Shown: positions 17,251 through 28,551, counted from the stretch's first letter. The stretch: 64,000 nt of DNA from Microbacterium esteraromaticum (GCF_016907315.1 NZ_JAFBBS010000001.1:930001-994000), one strand, 5' to 3'. Notes: generated by a model from the letters alone, not told the origin. Numbers and translations are program-made.

Positions 17251-18191
17251 CCCAGCGCCAGGCCGCGCATCCGGCCCTCATCGCGCTCGGCGCGGTGGGG
17301 GCCGTCGGCGTCGGCGCTGCCGTCTGGGGAGTGGGCATCGAGCGCCAGCTGTTCACCGTGCGCGAGGCGACGACGGCGGCCCTCGCACCCGGCAGCGCTT
17401 CGCTGCGTGTGCTGCACATCTCCGACGCCCACATGGCACCGTGGCAGCACCGCAAGCAGCGCTGGCTTGCGTCTCTTGCTGCGCTCGGGCCCGACCTCGT
17501 GGTGAACACGGGCGACAACCTCGGACACCGCGACGGACTCGCCGGCATCCGCCGCGCCCTCTCCCCCTTCGAGGGCATACCAGGAGTCTTCGTGCACGGC
17601 TCGAACGACGTGCATGCCCCGTCCGCCCGCAATCCGCTCAAGTACTTCCGCGGACCGTCGGAGACTCCGCCCGAGGGCGGTCCCGGCGGACTGGACACCC
17701 AGGCGATGGATGCCTTCTTCACCGACGAACTCGGCTGGCGCAGCCTCAACAACACGGCATTCCGCACGGCTGTCCGCGGCAACGATCTGGAATTCATCGG
17801 CGTCGACGATCCGCACCGCGAATGGGATGACTTCGAGACGCTGCGAGCGGACATCTCCTCCCTCGGAGCGGCACGCATGAAGTCGTCGAGGATCGCGGTC
17901 GCGCACGCTCCCTACCGGCGGGTTCTCGACGGCTTCATCGACCTCGGAGCCGACGCCCTGTTCGCCGGTCACACGCACGGCGGACAGGTGTGCCTGCCCG
18001 GCTTCGGGGCGCTGGTTGCCAACTGCGACATCCCGCTGAAGCAGGCGAAGGGTCTGAGCACCTGGTCGCACAGCGGCCGCACGGTGCCGCTGAACGTGAG
18101 CGCGGGTTGCGGTCATTCGATCTACGCGCCGGTGCGCTTCGCCTGCCGGCCCGAGGCGACCCTCCTCACGCTCACGGCCCGCTCCGCCTGA
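17247..18191 (+). CDS. metallophosphoesterase (YkuE/calcineurin type)
   Basis: Membrane-anchored phosphoesterase, 314 residues. It starts at TTG 17247, which overlaps the PBP stop (TTGA), so the two are co-translated. A hydrophobic helix spans about residues 8-30. Metal-site motifs of the calcineurin fold follow in order: [22 protein letters not shown] (GNxH variant), VAHAP and AGHTHGGQ. Homologues such as B. subtilis YkuE act on cell-wall or lipid phosphates. Coupling to a penicillin-binding protein gene supports an envelope role, but the substrate is unknown. Confidence 0.88.
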   Translation: MTQRQAAHPALIALGAVGAVGVGAAVWGVGIERQLFTVREATTAALAPGSASLRVLHISDAHMAPWQHRKQRWLASLAALGPDLVVNTGDNLGHRDGLAGIRRALSPFEGIPGVFVHGSNDVHAPSARNPLKYFRGPSETPPEGGPGGLDTQAMDAFFTDELGWRSLNNTAFRTAVRGNDLEFIGVDDPHREWDDFETLRADISSLGAARMKSSRIAVAHAPYRRVLDGFIDLGADALFAGHTHGGQVCLPGFGALVANCDIPLKQAKGLSTWSHSGRTVPLNVSAGCGHSIYAPVRFACRPEATLLTLTARSA

Positions 18192-18259
18192 CGCGCCCGG
18201 CGATCGCCCGCGATTCGTCGTAGCGAGTTCGGGCATGTAGACTTGAACGGTTGCAATCA

Positions 18260-18333
<74 letters not shown>

Positions 18334-18340
18334 CAGCATG

Positions 18341-18377
18341 AGAGGGGCAGATCCGCCAGTGGCGGATCTGCCCCTCT
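18341..18377 (+). terminator. terminator of tRNA-Pro
   Basis: Perfect 17-bp inverted repeat starting AGAGGGGCAGATCCGCC with a 3-base loop AGT, eight bases after the tRNA, followed by a T-rich stretch (TCTTCTC). Confidence 0.88.
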
Positions 18378-18505
18378 TCTCGCATGCCCCACGGCACCAG
18401 ACTCGGGCCCTCCCCGTCGTCGGCCGGCCTCGGACCGGCCGGCGCAGGGAGGGCGACGCCCAGCCCTCCCCCAGACCGCACGTCTACGCTCGTCGCGAGG
18501 ACTCC

Positions 18506-18979
18506 ATGACCACATCCCCGATCACCCGCCCAGGAACCCGACGCTCGTCGGCGCCGGTTCTCGCGTTCGCCGCGGTGCTCGGTCTGCCATATGTGATCGG
18601 CATCCTGGTGCTGACCCTTACGCCGCGCGGTTTCCAGAGCCGCATGCCCGAGGTGCTCGACCTCGTGCTCGGCTTCGCCCACCACACTCTCGGCTGGGAT
18701 TGGCTCGGCTTCACAAAGCTCGAGCTGATCGCCAACGTGCTGGTGTTCGCGCCGATCGGAGTGCTCGCGTTCATGCTGCTTCGCACCAGGCCGATCATCC
18801 TCGCGCTGCTCGTCGGACCCCTGCTGTCCTTCGGCGTCGAGCTGGTGCAGGCCACCCTGCTGCCCCATCGTGTGGCCTCGCTGGTCGACGTGGCCGCGAA
18901 CTCGCTGGGGGCTACGGCAGGGGTCGTGCTGGCCTGGTCGGTAGCCACGCTGGCGCGAGCTCTCAGCCGACGGCAATAG
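18506..18979 (+). CDS. VanZ-like family membrane protein
   Basis: Protein of 157 residues with about four membrane helices: VLAFAAVLGLPYVIGILVL, IANVLVFAPIGVLAFMLL, IILALLVGPLLSFGVELVQA and a last helix near the end. The VanZ signature NVLVFAPIGVL ... SFGVELVQ ... DVAANSLGA is complete. VanZ proteins are linked to low-level teicoplanin resistance and to cell-envelope stress, but most are uncharacterised. Start ATG 18506 follows GAGGACTCC. The open frame reaching back through the tRNA is not coding. It is followed 12 bases later by a HAD phosphatase gene. Confidence 0.85.
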   Translation: MTTSPITRPGTRRSSAPVLAFAAVLGLPYVIGILVLTLTPRGFQSRMPEVLDLVLGFAHHTLGWDWLGFTKLELIANVLVFAPIGVLAFMLLRTRPIILALLVGPLLSFGVELVQATLLPHRVASLVDVAANSLGATAGVVLAWSVATLARALSRRQ

Positions 18980-18991
18980 TCTGAGGACATC

Positions 18992-19765
18992 ATGACGCAT
19001 CCTCGACTGGTCGCCTTCGACCTCGACGACACCCTGGCGCCCTCGAAGGGCGAGATCGACGACCGCATCGCCGGCCTGCTGCACGAACTGCTGCGCCGGG
19101 TTGACGTGGCGATCATCTCCGGCGGCAACGAACAGCAGTTCCGCACCCAGGTGATCGCACGTCTCGCCGACATCGGAATCGCCGAGCAGTCGCGTCTGCA
19201 CCTGCTGCCCACGTGCGGCACGCGCTACCTGCGCCATGACGGCGAGGCGTTCGCCACCGTGTACGCGCACGATCTGAGCGACGACGAGAAGTCGGCGGCC
19301 ATCGCCGCGCTTCGGGAAGAGGCCGAGCGTCTGGGCCTCTGGGAGACCGAGCCGTGGGGCGACATTCTCGAGGACCGCGGCTCGCAGATCACCTTCTCGG
19401 CGCTGGGCCAGCGCGCACCCCGCGACGCGAAGCACGCATGGGATCCCACCGGCGCCCGCCGCGAAGCGCTGCGCGATGCGGTCGCTCCTCGTCTTCCTGG
19501 CCTGGAGGTGCGCTCCGGCGGATCGACGTCGATCGACATCACCCGCGCCGGCATCGACAAGGCGTACGGCATGCAGAAGCTGGTCGAGCACACGGGTATC
19601 GGGCTCGACGAGATGCTGTTCTACGGAGACCGTCTCGACGAGGGCGGCAACGACTACCCGGTGCGGGCGATCGGCGTGCTCTCGGTGCAAGTGGAGGGCT
19701 GGCAGGACACCGCCGAGAAGCTGGATGCCCTGATCGCCACCCTTCCCGCACCCATCGCGCGCTGA
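18992..19765 (+). CDS. HAD-IIB phosphatase (phosphomannomutase-like)
   Basis: HAD-superfamily hydrolase of 257 residues. Motif I is FDLDDT (nucleophile D10, acid D12), motif II IISGGN, and the motif IV acidic pair is in YGDRLDEGGNDYPV. The type IIB cap between motif II and III resembles eukaryotic-type phosphomannomutases (EDRGSQITFSALGQ), and such proteins in actinobacteria are often labelled PMM/HAD-IIB. Whether it moves or removes phosphate cannot be told. It probably shares the transcript of the VanZ gene. Confidence 0.85.
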   Translation: MTHPRLVAFDLDDTLAPSKGEIDDRIAGLLHELLRRVDVAIISGGNEQQFRTQVIARLADIGIAEQSRLHLLPTCGTRYLRHDGEAFATVYAHDLSDDEKSAAIAALREEAERLGLWETEPWGDILEDRGSQITFSALGQRAPRDAKHAWDPTGARREALRDAVAPRLPGLEVRSGGSTSIDITRAGIDKAYGMQKLVEHTGIGLDEMLFYGDRLDEGGNDYPVRAIGVLSVQVEGWQDTAEKLDALIATLPAPIAR

Positions 19766-19785
19766 TCCCCCGCAGCGGGGTCAGC
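19761..19785. terminator. short bidirectional hairpin
   Basis: GCTGA-T-CCCC pairs with GGGGTCAGC (one bulged T) between the convergent HAD and alpha-hydroxy-acid oxidase genes. It overlaps both stop codons. Weak without a T-tract. Confidence 0.35.
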
Positions 19786-21016
19786 GGGGCATGGGCGCGA
19801 GTCGGGTCAGCTGCGTGACATGACCCGGCGTGAGCTCGGCGAGAGTCGAGACGCCGAGCAGGCGCATCGTGCGCTCGATCTCGCCGCGCAGGATCGCGAT
19901 CGTCCGGTCGACGCCCTGGCGTCCTCCGGCCATCAGCCCGTACAGGTAGGCGCGGCCGATGAGAGTGAAGTCCGCACCGAGGGCGACCGAGGCGACGATG
20001 TCGGCGCCGTTCATGATCCCGGTGTCGATCATCACGGTGAAGTCGTCGCCGACGGCCTTGCGCACATCAGGCAGGAGGTGGAACGGGATCGGCGCGCGGT
20101 CGAGCTGACGCCCGCCGTGGTTCGACAGCACGATGCCGTCGACTCCCGCGTCGCGCAGGCGCAGCGAGTCCTCGACGGTCTGCACTCCCTTGATCACGAT
20201 GCGCCCCGGCCACAGATCGCGGATCACCGCGAGATCGTCGTAGCTGATCGTGGGGTCCATCGCGGCATCCAGCAGCTCTCCCACGGTGCCGCCCGTCGCG
20301 CTCAGTGAGGCGAACTCGAGCTTCGGAGTGGTGAGGAAGTCGTACCACCACCACGGCCGCGGGATGGCGTTGACGATCGTCCCGAGCGTCAGCTGCGGCG
20401 GGATGCTGAAGCCGTTGCGCTTGTCGCGCAGCCGCGCCCCAGCCACCGGCGTGTCGACGGTGAAGTGCAGGGTGTCGAAGCCGGCGGCCGCCGCGCGACG
20501 GGTCAGCTCGTACGAGATCTCCCGGTCGCGCATCACGTACAGCTGGAACCAGTTGCGACCGTCGGGATTGGCATCCCTCACCGCCTCGATCGATGTCGTG
20601 CCGAGCGTCGAGAGGGTGAAGGGTATGCCCGCCGCCCCGGCAGCGCCCGCACCCGCCACCTCGCCCTCGGTCTGCATCAGCCGCGTGAATCCGGTCGGGG
20701 CGATGCCGAACGGCAGCGCTGAGCGCCCTCCGAGGATCTCGATGCTCGTGTCGACGTCGGGGGCGGGCTTGAGGATGCCGGGATGGAACTCGACATCCTG
20801 GAACGCCTGTCGCGCGCGCGTGAGCGAGAGCTCGCCCTCGGCGGCACCGTCGGTGTAGTCGAAGGCGGCCTTCGGCGTACGGCGCTTGGCGATCAGCCGC
20901 AGATCGTCGATCGTGAGCGCGGCGTCGAGCCGACGCTTGCGCGCGTTCAGCTCGGGCTTCTTGAACTTCATCAGCTCGAGCAGCTCGACGGGGTTGGGCA
21001 GCTGGCGTGTGACCAT
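19781..21016 (-). CDS. lldD: FMN-dependent alpha-hydroxy-acid oxidase/dehydrogenase (LldD-like)
   Basis: Oxidises an L-2-hydroxy acid, probably L-lactate, to the keto acid with FMN; likely membrane-associated and feeding the quinone pool. Protein of 411 residues, TIM barrel. Conserved pieces: [39 protein letters not shown], the catalytic SNHGGRQLD (active histidine), [18 protein letters not shown] and [12 protein letters not shown]. The gene next upstream encodes a FadR-type regulator 16 bases away, the usual lldR-lldD pairing, and two palindromic operators precede both. The long insertion (residues about 215-265) is typical of the actinobacterial group. Confidence 0.9.
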   Translation of the reverse strand: MVTRQLPNPVELLELMKFKKPELNARKRRLDAALTIDDLRLIAKRRTPKAAFDYTDGAAEGELSLTRARQAFQDVEFHPGILKPAPDVDTSIEILGGRSALPFGIAPTGFTRLMQTEGEVAGAGAAGAAGIPFTLSTLGTTSIEAVRDANPDGRNWFQLYVMRDREISYELTRRAAAAGFDTLHFTVDTPVAGARLRDKRNGFSIPPQLTLGTIVNAIPRPWWWYDFLTTPKLEFASLSATGGTVGELLDAAMDPTISYDDLAVIRDLWPGRIVIKGVQTVEDSLRLRDAGVDGIVLSNHGGRQLDRAPIPFHLLPDVRKAVGDDFTVMIDTGIMNGADIVASVALGADFTLIGRAYLYGLMAGGRQGVDRTIAILRGEIERTMRLLGVSTLAELTPGHVTQLTRLAPMPR

Positions 21017-21032
21017 CAGTGCGTCCTCTCGG

Positions 21033-21752
21033 TCAGTCGGCGCCGGGCACGAGCCCGGCGGCGGTGTAATAGCCGGTGATGTGGGAGTTCACGAGCGTCT
21101 TCGCCTTCGCCACGTCGCCGTGCTCGATCGCGGCGATGATGGCGCGATGCTCGGCGCGAAGGCGGGACGCCATGGCATCCCACCGCTCGATCCGCGCCGC
21201 GCCTTCGACCACGTACGACTCGATGGCGGTGCGAAGGCCCGCCATCGTCGCGGTGATGACGGTGTTGCCCGCCGCCTCGGCGAGGGCGTAGTGCAGCGAT
21301 GCGTCGAGGGCGAGGAACTCGCCGGGGGTGAGCGACTCGGCATCCATCGCGTCGAGCACGGAGTGCACCGTCGCGAGGTCCCGCTGCGGGTCTGCGCTCA
21401 ATGCAGCCACGACGGCGTCCTCCAGCACAAGGCGCGTCTGCACGACATCCGCCAGAGGGAAGCCCTGAGCGGCGACCTGCAGGCGCAGCAGGGCTGCCAT
21501 CCCGCCCGACGGCGCGGCGATGACGATCGCCCCCGCGTGGGGACCGGAGCCCGTGGAGGTGCGGATCAGCCCCATCACCTCGAGTACGCGCAGGGCCTCG
21601 CGGACGCTGGAGCGGCCGACGCCGAGGTCGGCCGAGAGGTCGCGCTCCGACGGGAGGCGATCTCCGGGGCCGAGGGCGCCGCTGAGCAGGTCGTCCTCGA
21701 TCCGCTCGAGCACCGTGCGCCACGCGCGGCCGGGCGCAACGGGTTCCGCCAT
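21033..21752 (-). CDS. lldR: FadR/GntR-family regulator (LldR-like)
   Basis: Transcription factor of 239 residues: winged helix at the N-terminus ([20 protein letters not shown] at about 33-52) and an all-helical FCD ligand domain with metal-binding histidines expected in [14 protein letters not shown] and [15 protein letters not shown]. It is the first gene of a two-gene operon with the hydroxy-acid oxidase. Two perfect TGGTC-n-GACCA palindromes directly upstream match the FadR-family operator (TNGTNNNACNA), so autoregulation with release by lactate is likely. The symbol is assigned by context, not proof. Confidence 0.85.
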   Translation of the reverse strand: MAEPVAPGRAWRTVLERIEDDLLSGALGPGDRLPSERDLSADLGVGRSSVREALRVLEVMGLIRTSTGSGPHAGAIVIAAPSGGMAALLRLQVAAQGFPLADVVQTRLVLEDAVVAALSADPQRDLATVHSVLDAMDAESLTPGEFLALDASLHYALAEAAGNTVITATMAGLRTAIESYVVEGAARIERWDAMASRLRAEHRAIIAAIEHGDVAKAKTLVNSHITGYYTAAGLVPGAD

Positions 21753-21760
21753 ACGTCCTC

Positions 21761-21800
21761 CTGTGGTCTGACCACAGGTTACGCCCTGTGGTCAGACCAC
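21761..21800. promoter_or_regulatory. two FadR-type operators
   Basis: CTGTGGTCTGACCACAG at 21761-21777 and CTGTGGTCAGACCAC at 21786-21800. Each is a perfect palindrome around one base, 25 bases centre to centre. They lie immediately upstream of the GntR regulator start at 21752, where binding would block transcription of the regulator-oxidase operon. Thymidine kinase ends on the other side (stop 21821), so they belong to this operon only. Confidence 0.85.
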
Positions 21801-21820
21801 GCAAGCGGGCGGCGTCGCGC

Positions 21821-22450
21821 TCAGTCCAGGGCTCCCCCGGACTCCTCGAGGTAGCAGTTGCCGCACAGCGACTCGTAGGTCACCTCGGCGCCGTCGATCG
21901 CGACCTGGTCGCCGGAGAACACGAAACGGCCGTCGACGAGCCGGCCGTTGAAGACGGCCTTGCGGCCGCATCGGCAGATCGTCTTCAGCTCTTCGAGAGA
22001 GTGCGCGATGGCGAGCAATCGGGCCGACCCCGGGAACGCGTGAGTACGGAAATCGTTGCGGATGCCGTATGCCATCACCGGGATGCCCTCGAGCACCGCG
22101 ATGCGGAACAGGTCATCGATCTGCTCGGTCGTGAGGAACTGCGCCTCGTCGACCAGCAGGCAGGCGACATCACGCGGCTCGGCTGGCAGCAGCTCGTCGG
22201 CCGCCTCGGAGCGCACCCGGGCCCGTTCACGCAGGAACAGCTCGCGGGCGTCGTCGTCGGTCCCGATGAGGAAATCGACCTCGCGGGTCATGCCGAGCCG
22301 GCTCTCGATCTGAGAGGCGCCCTTCGTGTCGATCGCGGGCTTGGCCAGCAGCACCCGCTGTCCGCGTTCCTCATAGTTGTACGCGGCCTGCAGCAGGGCG
22401 GTGGACTTGCCCGAGTTCATCGCGCCGTAGCGGAAGTACAGCTTCGCCAC
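21821..22450 (-). CDS. tdk: thymidine kinase
   Basis: Type II thymidine kinase, salvage of thymidine to dTMP; cytoplasmic tetramer. 209 residues. P-loop GAMNSGKST at 9-17, DEAQFL box near residue 100, and a lasso/zinc domain with CRCGRKA and CGNCYLE (four cysteines, close to CxxC pairs). Start GTG 22450 lies ten bases after the mqo stop, so it is read from the mqo transcript. Confidence 0.95.
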   Translation of the reverse strand: MAKLYFRYGAMNSGKSTALLQAAYNYEERGQRVLLAKPAIDTKGASQIESRLGMTREVDFLIGTDDDARELFLRERARVRSEAADELLPAEPRDVACLLVDEAQFLTTEQIDDLFRIAVLEGIPVMAYGIRNDFRTHAFPGSARLLAIAHSLEELKTICRCGRKAVFNGRLVDGRFVFSGDQVAIDGAEVTYESLCGNCYLEESGGALD

Positions 22451-22460
22451 GGTCGCGCGA

Positions 22461-23933
22461 TCAGGCCGTCAGCGAGAGGACGGATGCCGTCGCGCTCATC
22501 GACTTCTCTGCGGAACCCGCATCGTCGTTGAGTCGCTGGCCCATCGTGGGGATGAGATCCTTGAGCTTCGGCTCCCAGCCCGCGTACTGCTCGGGGAAGC
22601 AGCGCTTGAGCAGACCGAGCATGATCGGCACGGCCGTCGACGCACCGGGCGATGCACCGAGCAGGCCGGCGATCGTGCCGTCTTCTGCGGCCACGACCTC
22701 GGTGCCGAACTGCAGGACGCCACCCTTCTCGGGATCCTTCTTCATGACCTGCGCGCGCTGACCGGCCTGGATGAGCGTCCAGTCCTCGTCTTTCGCCGTC
22801 GGCACGAAGGTACGCAGGTTGTCGACCTTCTTGCGGTGCCCCTTCACGAGCTCGCTCAGCAGGTAGGTGATGAGATCGGGGTTCGCGAAGGCGACCCGCA
22901 GCATGGGCCACAGGTTGTGCGGACGCACCTGCGTGACGATGTCGAGCAGCGAGCCGTGCTTCAGGAACTTCGGGCTGAAGGTCGCGAACGGCCCGAACAT
23001 CAGCGACGTCTCACCCTCGACCACGCGGGTGTCGAGGTGCGGCACCGACATCGGAGGTGCGCCGACGGCCGCCTGCGAGTACACCTTGGCCTGGTGCTGA
23101 GCGACGACCTCGGGGTTCGTGGTCTTCAGGAACTGCCCGCCGATCGGGAAGACGCCGTAGCCCTTGATCTCGGGGATGCCACTGTTCTGCAGCAGCTTGA
23201 GAGCCCAGCCACCTGCGCCCACGAAGACGAACCGGGCCTTGACCTGCCCAGGGGTGCGTCCGATGACGTGGCGGTACTTGACGAGCCAGCTTCCGTCACT
23301 CTGACGCTTGAGGCTGCGCACCTCGTGGTCGGTGCGCACCTGCACGCCGGAGGAGGCCAGGTGCTCGAAAAGCTGGTGCGTGAGCGCACCGAAGTCGACG
23401 TCAGTGCCCGACGGCACGCGGGTCGCCGCGAACGGCTCGCCCTTGCGGCGCTTCTGCATGAGCAGCGGAGCCCACTTGTTGATGACGCGGGAGTCCTCGC
23501 TGTACTCGATGCCCTCGAACAGCGGCTGCTTCTTGAGCACCTCGTACCGCGCCTTGAGGAAGGAGACGTCCTTCTCACCGCGCACGAAAGTCATGTGCGG
23601 AACCGAGTTGATGAACGTCGACGGCCCGTCGAGCACGCCGCGCTCGACCAGGGACGACCAGAACTCCCGACTCTGCTGGAACTGCTCGTTGATCGAGATG
23701 GCCTTCGCGGGATCGAGCGATCCGTCCTTGCCCTGCGGCATGTAGTTCAGCTCGCACAGCGCGGCGTGACCGGTTCCGGCGTTGTTCCACGGGTTGGAGC
23801 TCTCTTCGGCGACGTCGCCGAGTCGCTCGTAGGCGACGATCTTCCAGTCCGGCTGCAGCTCGTGCAGCAGGGTACCCAGCGTGGCGGACATGATGCCCCC
23901 ACCGATCAGAACGACATCGACGGTTTCGGTCAC
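22461..23933 (-). CDS. mqo: malate:quinone oxidoreductase
   Basis: FAD-dependent, peripheral-membrane oxidation of L-malate to oxaloacetate with electrons passed to menaquinone; the actinobacterial TCA-cycle entry to the respiratory chain. 490 residues, normal size. FAD-binding GGGIMSATLGTLL (residues 11-23), then NNAGTGHAALCELNYMPQGK, SVPHMTFVRGEKDVSFLKAR and SPGASTAVPIMLGLL near the C-terminus, all diagnostic of Mqo. It begins with GTG 23933 and is the first gene of an mqo-tdk unit. Confidence 0.96.
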   Translation of the reverse strand: MTETVDVVLIGGGIMSATLGTLLHELQPDWKIVAYERLGDVAEESSNPWNNAGTGHAALCELNYMPQGKDGSLDPAKAISINEQFQQSREFWSSLVERGVLDGPSTFINSVPHMTFVRGEKDVSFLKARYEVLKKQPLFEGIEYSEDSRVINKWAPLLMQKRRKGEPFAATRVPSGTDVDFGALTHQLFEHLASSGVQVRTDHEVRSLKRQSDGSWLVKYRHVIGRTPGQVKARFVFVGAGGWALKLLQNSGIPEIKGYGVFPIGGQFLKTTNPEVVAQHQAKVYSQAAVGAPPMSVPHLDTRVVEGETSLMFGPFATFSPKFLKHGSLLDIVTQVRPHNLWPMLRVAFANPDLITYLLSELVKGHRKKVDNLRTFVPTAKDEDWTLIQAGQRAQVMKKDPEKGGVLQFGTEVVAAEDGTIAGLLGASPGASTAVPIMLGLLKRCFPEQYAGWEPKLKDLIPTMGQRLNDDAGSAEKSMSATASVLSLTA

Positions 23934-23980
23934 CAGAACAGTCTAGTCGTCCGCAACGGTGCGGATTTCCGCCTGACGGA

Positions 23981-24013
23981 GTGCTGCGCGGGGCACCCGG
24001 CCCCGCGCAGCAC
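23981..24013 (-). terminator. terminator after asd
   Basis: 13-bp stem GTGCTGCGCGGGG / CCCCGCGCAGCAC with loop CACCCGG, four bases past the asd stop. No clear T-run. Confidence 0.7.
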
Positions 24014-24017
24014 GGGG

Positions 24018-25163
<1,146 letters not shown>

Positions 25164-25233
25164 TCAGGGTTGCCGTGAGTCTACCCGCTCGCATGGGCGG
25201 GCAGACCCGTCGTTTCGGCCTGCGGAGGAGGGG

Positions 25234-26520
25234 TCAGCGACCGGTGCCTGCGTGCACCACGGCTTCGATCTCGCTGTCGAGTCCGTAGGCGCTGTGCACG
25301 GTGCGCGCCGCTTCGGCGAGGTCGTCGCCGCGGAGCACGACCGAGATGCGGATCTCCGAGGTCGAGATCATCTCGATGTTGATACCGCCCGCGCTGAGCG
25401 CCTCGAAGAGGATCGCCGAGACCCCGGAGTGCGTGCGCATGCCGGCGCCGACGACCGACAGCTTGCCGATCTGGTCGTCGTGCAGCAGGCTCTCGAAGCC
25501 GACCTCGCCCTGCTCGGCCGCGAGGGCCTTGAGGGTCGCGGGGGCGTCGGCCTTGGGCAGCGTGAACGAGATGTCGGTGCGTCCCGTGGATGCCGCCGAC
25601 ACGTTCTGCACGATCATGTCGACGTTCGCGCCGGCCTTCGAGACGATCTTGAAGATCTCGGCGGCCTTGCCAGGCACATCGGGCACGCCGGCGACGGTGA
25701 TCTTTGCCTGGCTGAGGTCGGTGGCGACTCCGGCGACGATCGGTTCTTCCATGACTTCTCCCTCGGTGGCGCGAGGGTTCTTCATGCCCTCGCCCAGAAC
25801 GTAGGTGCCCTCGGACGACGAGAACGTCGAGCGGGCGTGGATGAGCACACCGTGACGGCGGGCGTACTCGACAGCGCGGATGTACAGCACCTTCGCGCCG
25901 TTGGCGGCGAGCTCGAGCATCTCCTCACTGGAGACGTGGTCGAGCTTGCGGGCGCGGGGGATGACTCGCGGGTCGGCGGTGAAGATGCCGTCGACGTCGC
26001 TATAGATCTCGCAGACGTCGGCATTGAGCGCCGCCGCGAGCGCGACGGCGGTGGTGTCGGAGCCGCCGCGTCCGAGCGTGGTGATGTCACGGGTGTCGCG
26101 GTTGAACCCCTGGAAGCCGGCGACGATGACGATCGCGCCCTCGTCGAGGGCTTCGCGCAGACGCACGGGCGTCACATCGACGATGCGCGCCGAGCCGTGC
26201 TGCGAGTCGGTGATCATGCCCGCCTGGCTGCCGGTGAACGACCGGGCCTCGAAGCCCATCGAGTGGATCGCCATCGCCAGCAGCGCCATCGAGATGCGCT
26301 CACCGCTCGACAGCAGCATGTCGAGCTCGCGCGGGGCGGGGATCGGGGCGACCTCGTTCGCGAGGTCGAGCAGCTCGTCGGTGGTGTCGCCCATCGCGCT
26401 CACCGCGACCACGACGTCATGGCCGGCACGACGGGTGTCGACGATGCGCTTGGCGACGCGCTTGATGCTCTCTGCGTCGGCGACGGACGAACCGCCGTAC
26501 TTCTGCACGATCAGGGCCAC
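25234..26520 (-). CDS. lysC: aspartate kinase
   Basis: Phosphorylates aspartate, first step of the lysine/threonine pathway. 428 residues from GTG 26520 ([19 protein letters not shown]); GGGAG stands just upstream. Kinase motifs KYGGSS (7-12), [21 protein letters not shown]. Two ACT domains follow (about 260-420) with FTLPKADA and MIVQNVSA, the sites of lysine plus threonine feedback inhibition in corynebacteria. As in C. glutamicum an internal start for a beta subunit is possible, but I see no decisive signal. The frame extends beyond the GTG without homology. Confidence 0.95.
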   Translation of the reverse strand: MALIVQKYGGSSVADAESIKRVAKRIVDTRRAGHDVVVAVSAMGDTTDELLDLANEVAPIPAPRELDMLLSSGERISMALLAMAIHSMGFEARSFTGSQAGMITDSQHGSARIVDVTPVRLREALDEGAIVIVAGFQGFNRDTRDITTLGRGGSDTTAVALAAALNADVCEIYSDVDGIFTADPRVIPRARKLDHVSSEEMLELAANGAKVLYIRAVEYARRHGVLIHARSTFSSSEGTYVLGEGMKNPRATEGEVMEEPIVAGVATDLSQAKITVAGVPDVPGKAAEIFKIVSKAGANVDMIVQNVSAASTGRTDISFTLPKADAPATLKALAAEQGEVGFESLLHDDQIGKLSVVGAGMRTHSGVSAILFEALSAGGINIEMISTSEIRISVVLRGDDLAEAARTVHSAYGLDSEIEAVVHAGTGR

Positions 26521-26642
26521 GATCACTCCCGGGGACGATGGGCGGATCCGCCCACGCACATTCTACGGATCGCCCTCATGCCGCCTTCCGCATGTGACAG
26601 GGCTGCCCGATGCGGTGCATCTCTGAAGGAGAGCCGCGATTG

Positions 26643-26692
26643 TGAAGGACTTCTAGGGCGTCTGAGTCCTTCAGAAGTACAGGAGTCCTTCA
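26643..26692 (-). repeat. 50-bp intergenic repeat, copy 1
   Basis: 47 of 50 bases match the copy at 29073-29122. It contains GAAGGACT and AGTCCTTC in inverted order twice and so can fold into hairpins. It ends ten bases beyond the stop of the response-regulator gene (minus strand), where it could act as terminator or 3' stabiliser. Confidence 0.85.
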
Positions 26693-26701
26693 AAGTCGTG
26701 C

Positions 26702-27316
26702 TCAGATCAGACCGCGCCGTCTCGCCTCGGCAGCGGCTGCGCTGCGCCCAGGCACCCCGAGCTTCTCGAGCAGGTGCACCACGTGCGTCTTGACCGTCGC
26801 CTCGGCGATGAACAGCTGCGCGGCGATCTCGCGATTGCTCGCGCCCTCGTCGACGCGCCGGAGCACCTCGAGCTCGCGCGGGGTGAGCTCGATGCGGGGC
26901 GCGCGCAGCGCCTCGACCAGTCGGCGATCGTCGGGGCCGAACACGAGGGCCCCGGCGGCGGCATCCGTGATCGCCTTGGCGATGACCTCCGTGGCGACGT
27001 CCTTCAGCAGATATCCCGCCGCCCCGGCCTCCAATGCCCGCACGATCTGCGCGTCATGGTCGAACGTGGTCAGGATGATCACCGCTGGCGGGCGCGGGGC
27101 GGAGCGCAGCGCCGCGGTCGTCTCGACGCCGTCGATCCCCTCCCCCAGCCGCAGATCGCAGAGCACGACGTCAGGGTGCAGGTCGGATGCCAGGGCGAGC
27201 GCCTCCTCGCCGCTCGCCGCCTCGGCGACGACGTCGAACCCGCGCCGTTCGATCACGCTGCGCAGACCGGCGCGGACAATCGGATGATCGTCGACGATCA
27301 GCAGCCGGATGCTCAT
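26702..27316 (-). CDS. NarL/FixJ-type response regulator
   Basis: Two-component response regulator of 204 residues. Receiver domain: acidic pair D9/D10, phosphoacceptor D54 in VVLCDLRLGE, the TTFD switch, and lysine in LLKD. C-terminal LuxR-type helix-turn-helix: LTPRELEVLRRVDEGASNRE then ATVKTHVVHLLEKLGV. It overlaps the sensor kinase gene by four bases (27313-27316) and is translated right after it. Targets are not visible; the divergent DUF2871 gene is a reasonable candidate. Confidence 0.92.
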   Translation of the reverse strand: MSIRLLIVDDHPIVRAGLRSVIERRGFDVVAEAASGEEALALASDLHPDVVLCDLRLGEGIDGVETTAALRSAPRPPAVIILTTFDHDAQIVRALEAGAAGYLLKDVATEVIAKAITDAAAGALVFGPDDRRLVEALRAPRIELTPRELEVLRRVDEGASNREIAAQLFIAEATVKTHVVHLLEKLGVPGRSAAAAEARRRGLI

Positions 27317-28455
27317 CGTCCGACCTCCGCGCGGACCGTCGTGCCTTCGCCCGGCGCGCTGTCGATGCGCAGCTCACCGCCCAGCTCCCGCAGGCGCGAC
27401 CGCATCGCGATCAGCCCGTACGAGCGCGTGCGGACCTCGAGGGCTGTCGTGTCGAACCCACGGCCGTCGTCGGAGATCTGCAGCACCGCGCGGTCGCCCT
27501 CGCCCGCGAGCACGACCCGCACGAGTTCGGCTGCGGAGTGCTGTCGCACGTTCGCCAGGGCCGACTGCGCGATGCGCAGCAGCGTCACCTCAACGGAGGT
27601 GGGGAGCGCGGGCGGCGCCTCATCGACGTCGAGTTCGGTCCGGATGCCCGTGTCCGCGGCGAGCGCATCGAGCAGGCGCTGCAGCGCGCCGGCGAGCGCC
27701 GTGCCCTCCAGCTCGGCAGGCGCGAGCGCGGCGACGATGCGGCGCAGCTCGGTCAGCGAGTGCTGGGCGAGGGCGTCGATCTGCGGCATCCGGTCGGCAT
27801 CCCCTCCCCTCGCCAGCAGCGAGACGGAGCTCAGCTCCTGCGCGATGGTGTCGTGCAGGTCGCGGGCGAGCCGGGTGCGCTCTCGGGCGGCTCCCGCGTC
27901 ACGCTGCGTGCGGGCGAGCTCGTCCTGCAGCTCGGCCATCTCCTGCTGCGCACGCAGCAGGGAGGCGATCAGCTCTTCGCGCTCCACGGCATCTCTCAGC
28001 AGCGCGTCGTAGCCGAGCGAGACGGCGAGCGCGAAGCCGCCGCCGAGCAGCGGTCCGGCGAGGTGCGCGAAGGTGACCTCGATGCCGTGCAGGTGCGGGG
28101 CCACGATAGCTGCGGCCAGGACCACGGCCGCGAACAGCGCCGACCACCGCGCCGTGAGGACGTGACCGGCGAGCAGCAGCAGCGGGAACGACAGCCAGAC
28201 GAACTCGGGCGACAGCGCCAGCATCGCCGTCCAGATCGCTCCGAGCCCGACGAGCCACCAGCTCGCGGCTCTGCCGTGCGCGAAGGCCGCGCCGGCTCCG
28301 TACCAGGCCAGGAAACCGCCGGCGGCGAGCGCGGCCGGCAGCACCTCTGCGCCGTCGACGACCGCGCGCACGGTCGTCACGACGACGAGCGCGACGGTGA
28401 TCAGGTGCAGCGCGAAGCGTGCGGCGCGCAGCAGTCGTCGGCGATCGGAGCTCAC
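27313..28455 (-). CDS. two-component sensor histidine kinase (HisKA_3 type)
   Basis: Membrane sensor kinase, 380 residues from GTG 28455 (VSSDRRRLLRAARF). About six hydrophobic helices between residues 12 and 155 form the input domain. A coiled segment (LLRAQQEMAELQDELARTQR) leads to the phosphorylation box ERTRLARDLHDTIAQEL, then the HATPase with DDGRGFD and GLIAMRSRLRELGGEL. It pairs with the NarL-type regulator behind it. The start is uncertain: the GAAGG before the GTG is very close, and the longer open frame to 28959 has no support. The signal is unknown; the membrane-buried sensor suggests an envelope or respiratory cue. Confidence 0.9.
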   Translation of the reverse strand: MSSDRRRLLRAARFALHLITVALVVVTTVRAVVDGAEVLPAALAAGGFLAWYGAGAAFAHGRAASWWLVGLGAIWTAMLALSPEFVWLSFPLLLLAGHVLTARWSALFAAVVLAAAIVAPHLHGIEVTFAHLAGPLLGGGFALAVSLGYDALLRDAVEREELIASLLRAQQEMAELQDELARTQRDAGAARERTRLARDLHDTIAQELSSVSLLARGGDADRMPQIDALAQHSLTELRRIVAALAPAELEGTALAGALQRLLDALAADTGIRTELDVDEAPPALPTSVEVTLLRIAQSALANVRQHSAAELVRVVLAGEGDRAVLQISDDGRGFDTTALEVRTRSYGLIAMRSRLRELGGELRIDSAPGEGTTVRAEVGR

Positions 28456-28551
28456 CCTTCGATTCTCACTGCTCGGCGCGTCGAGCGCAGCCGCAGAAGA
28501 TCGATCCTTCGATGGATCCTTCGGCTGCGACGCGCCGCGAGGCTTGATGCC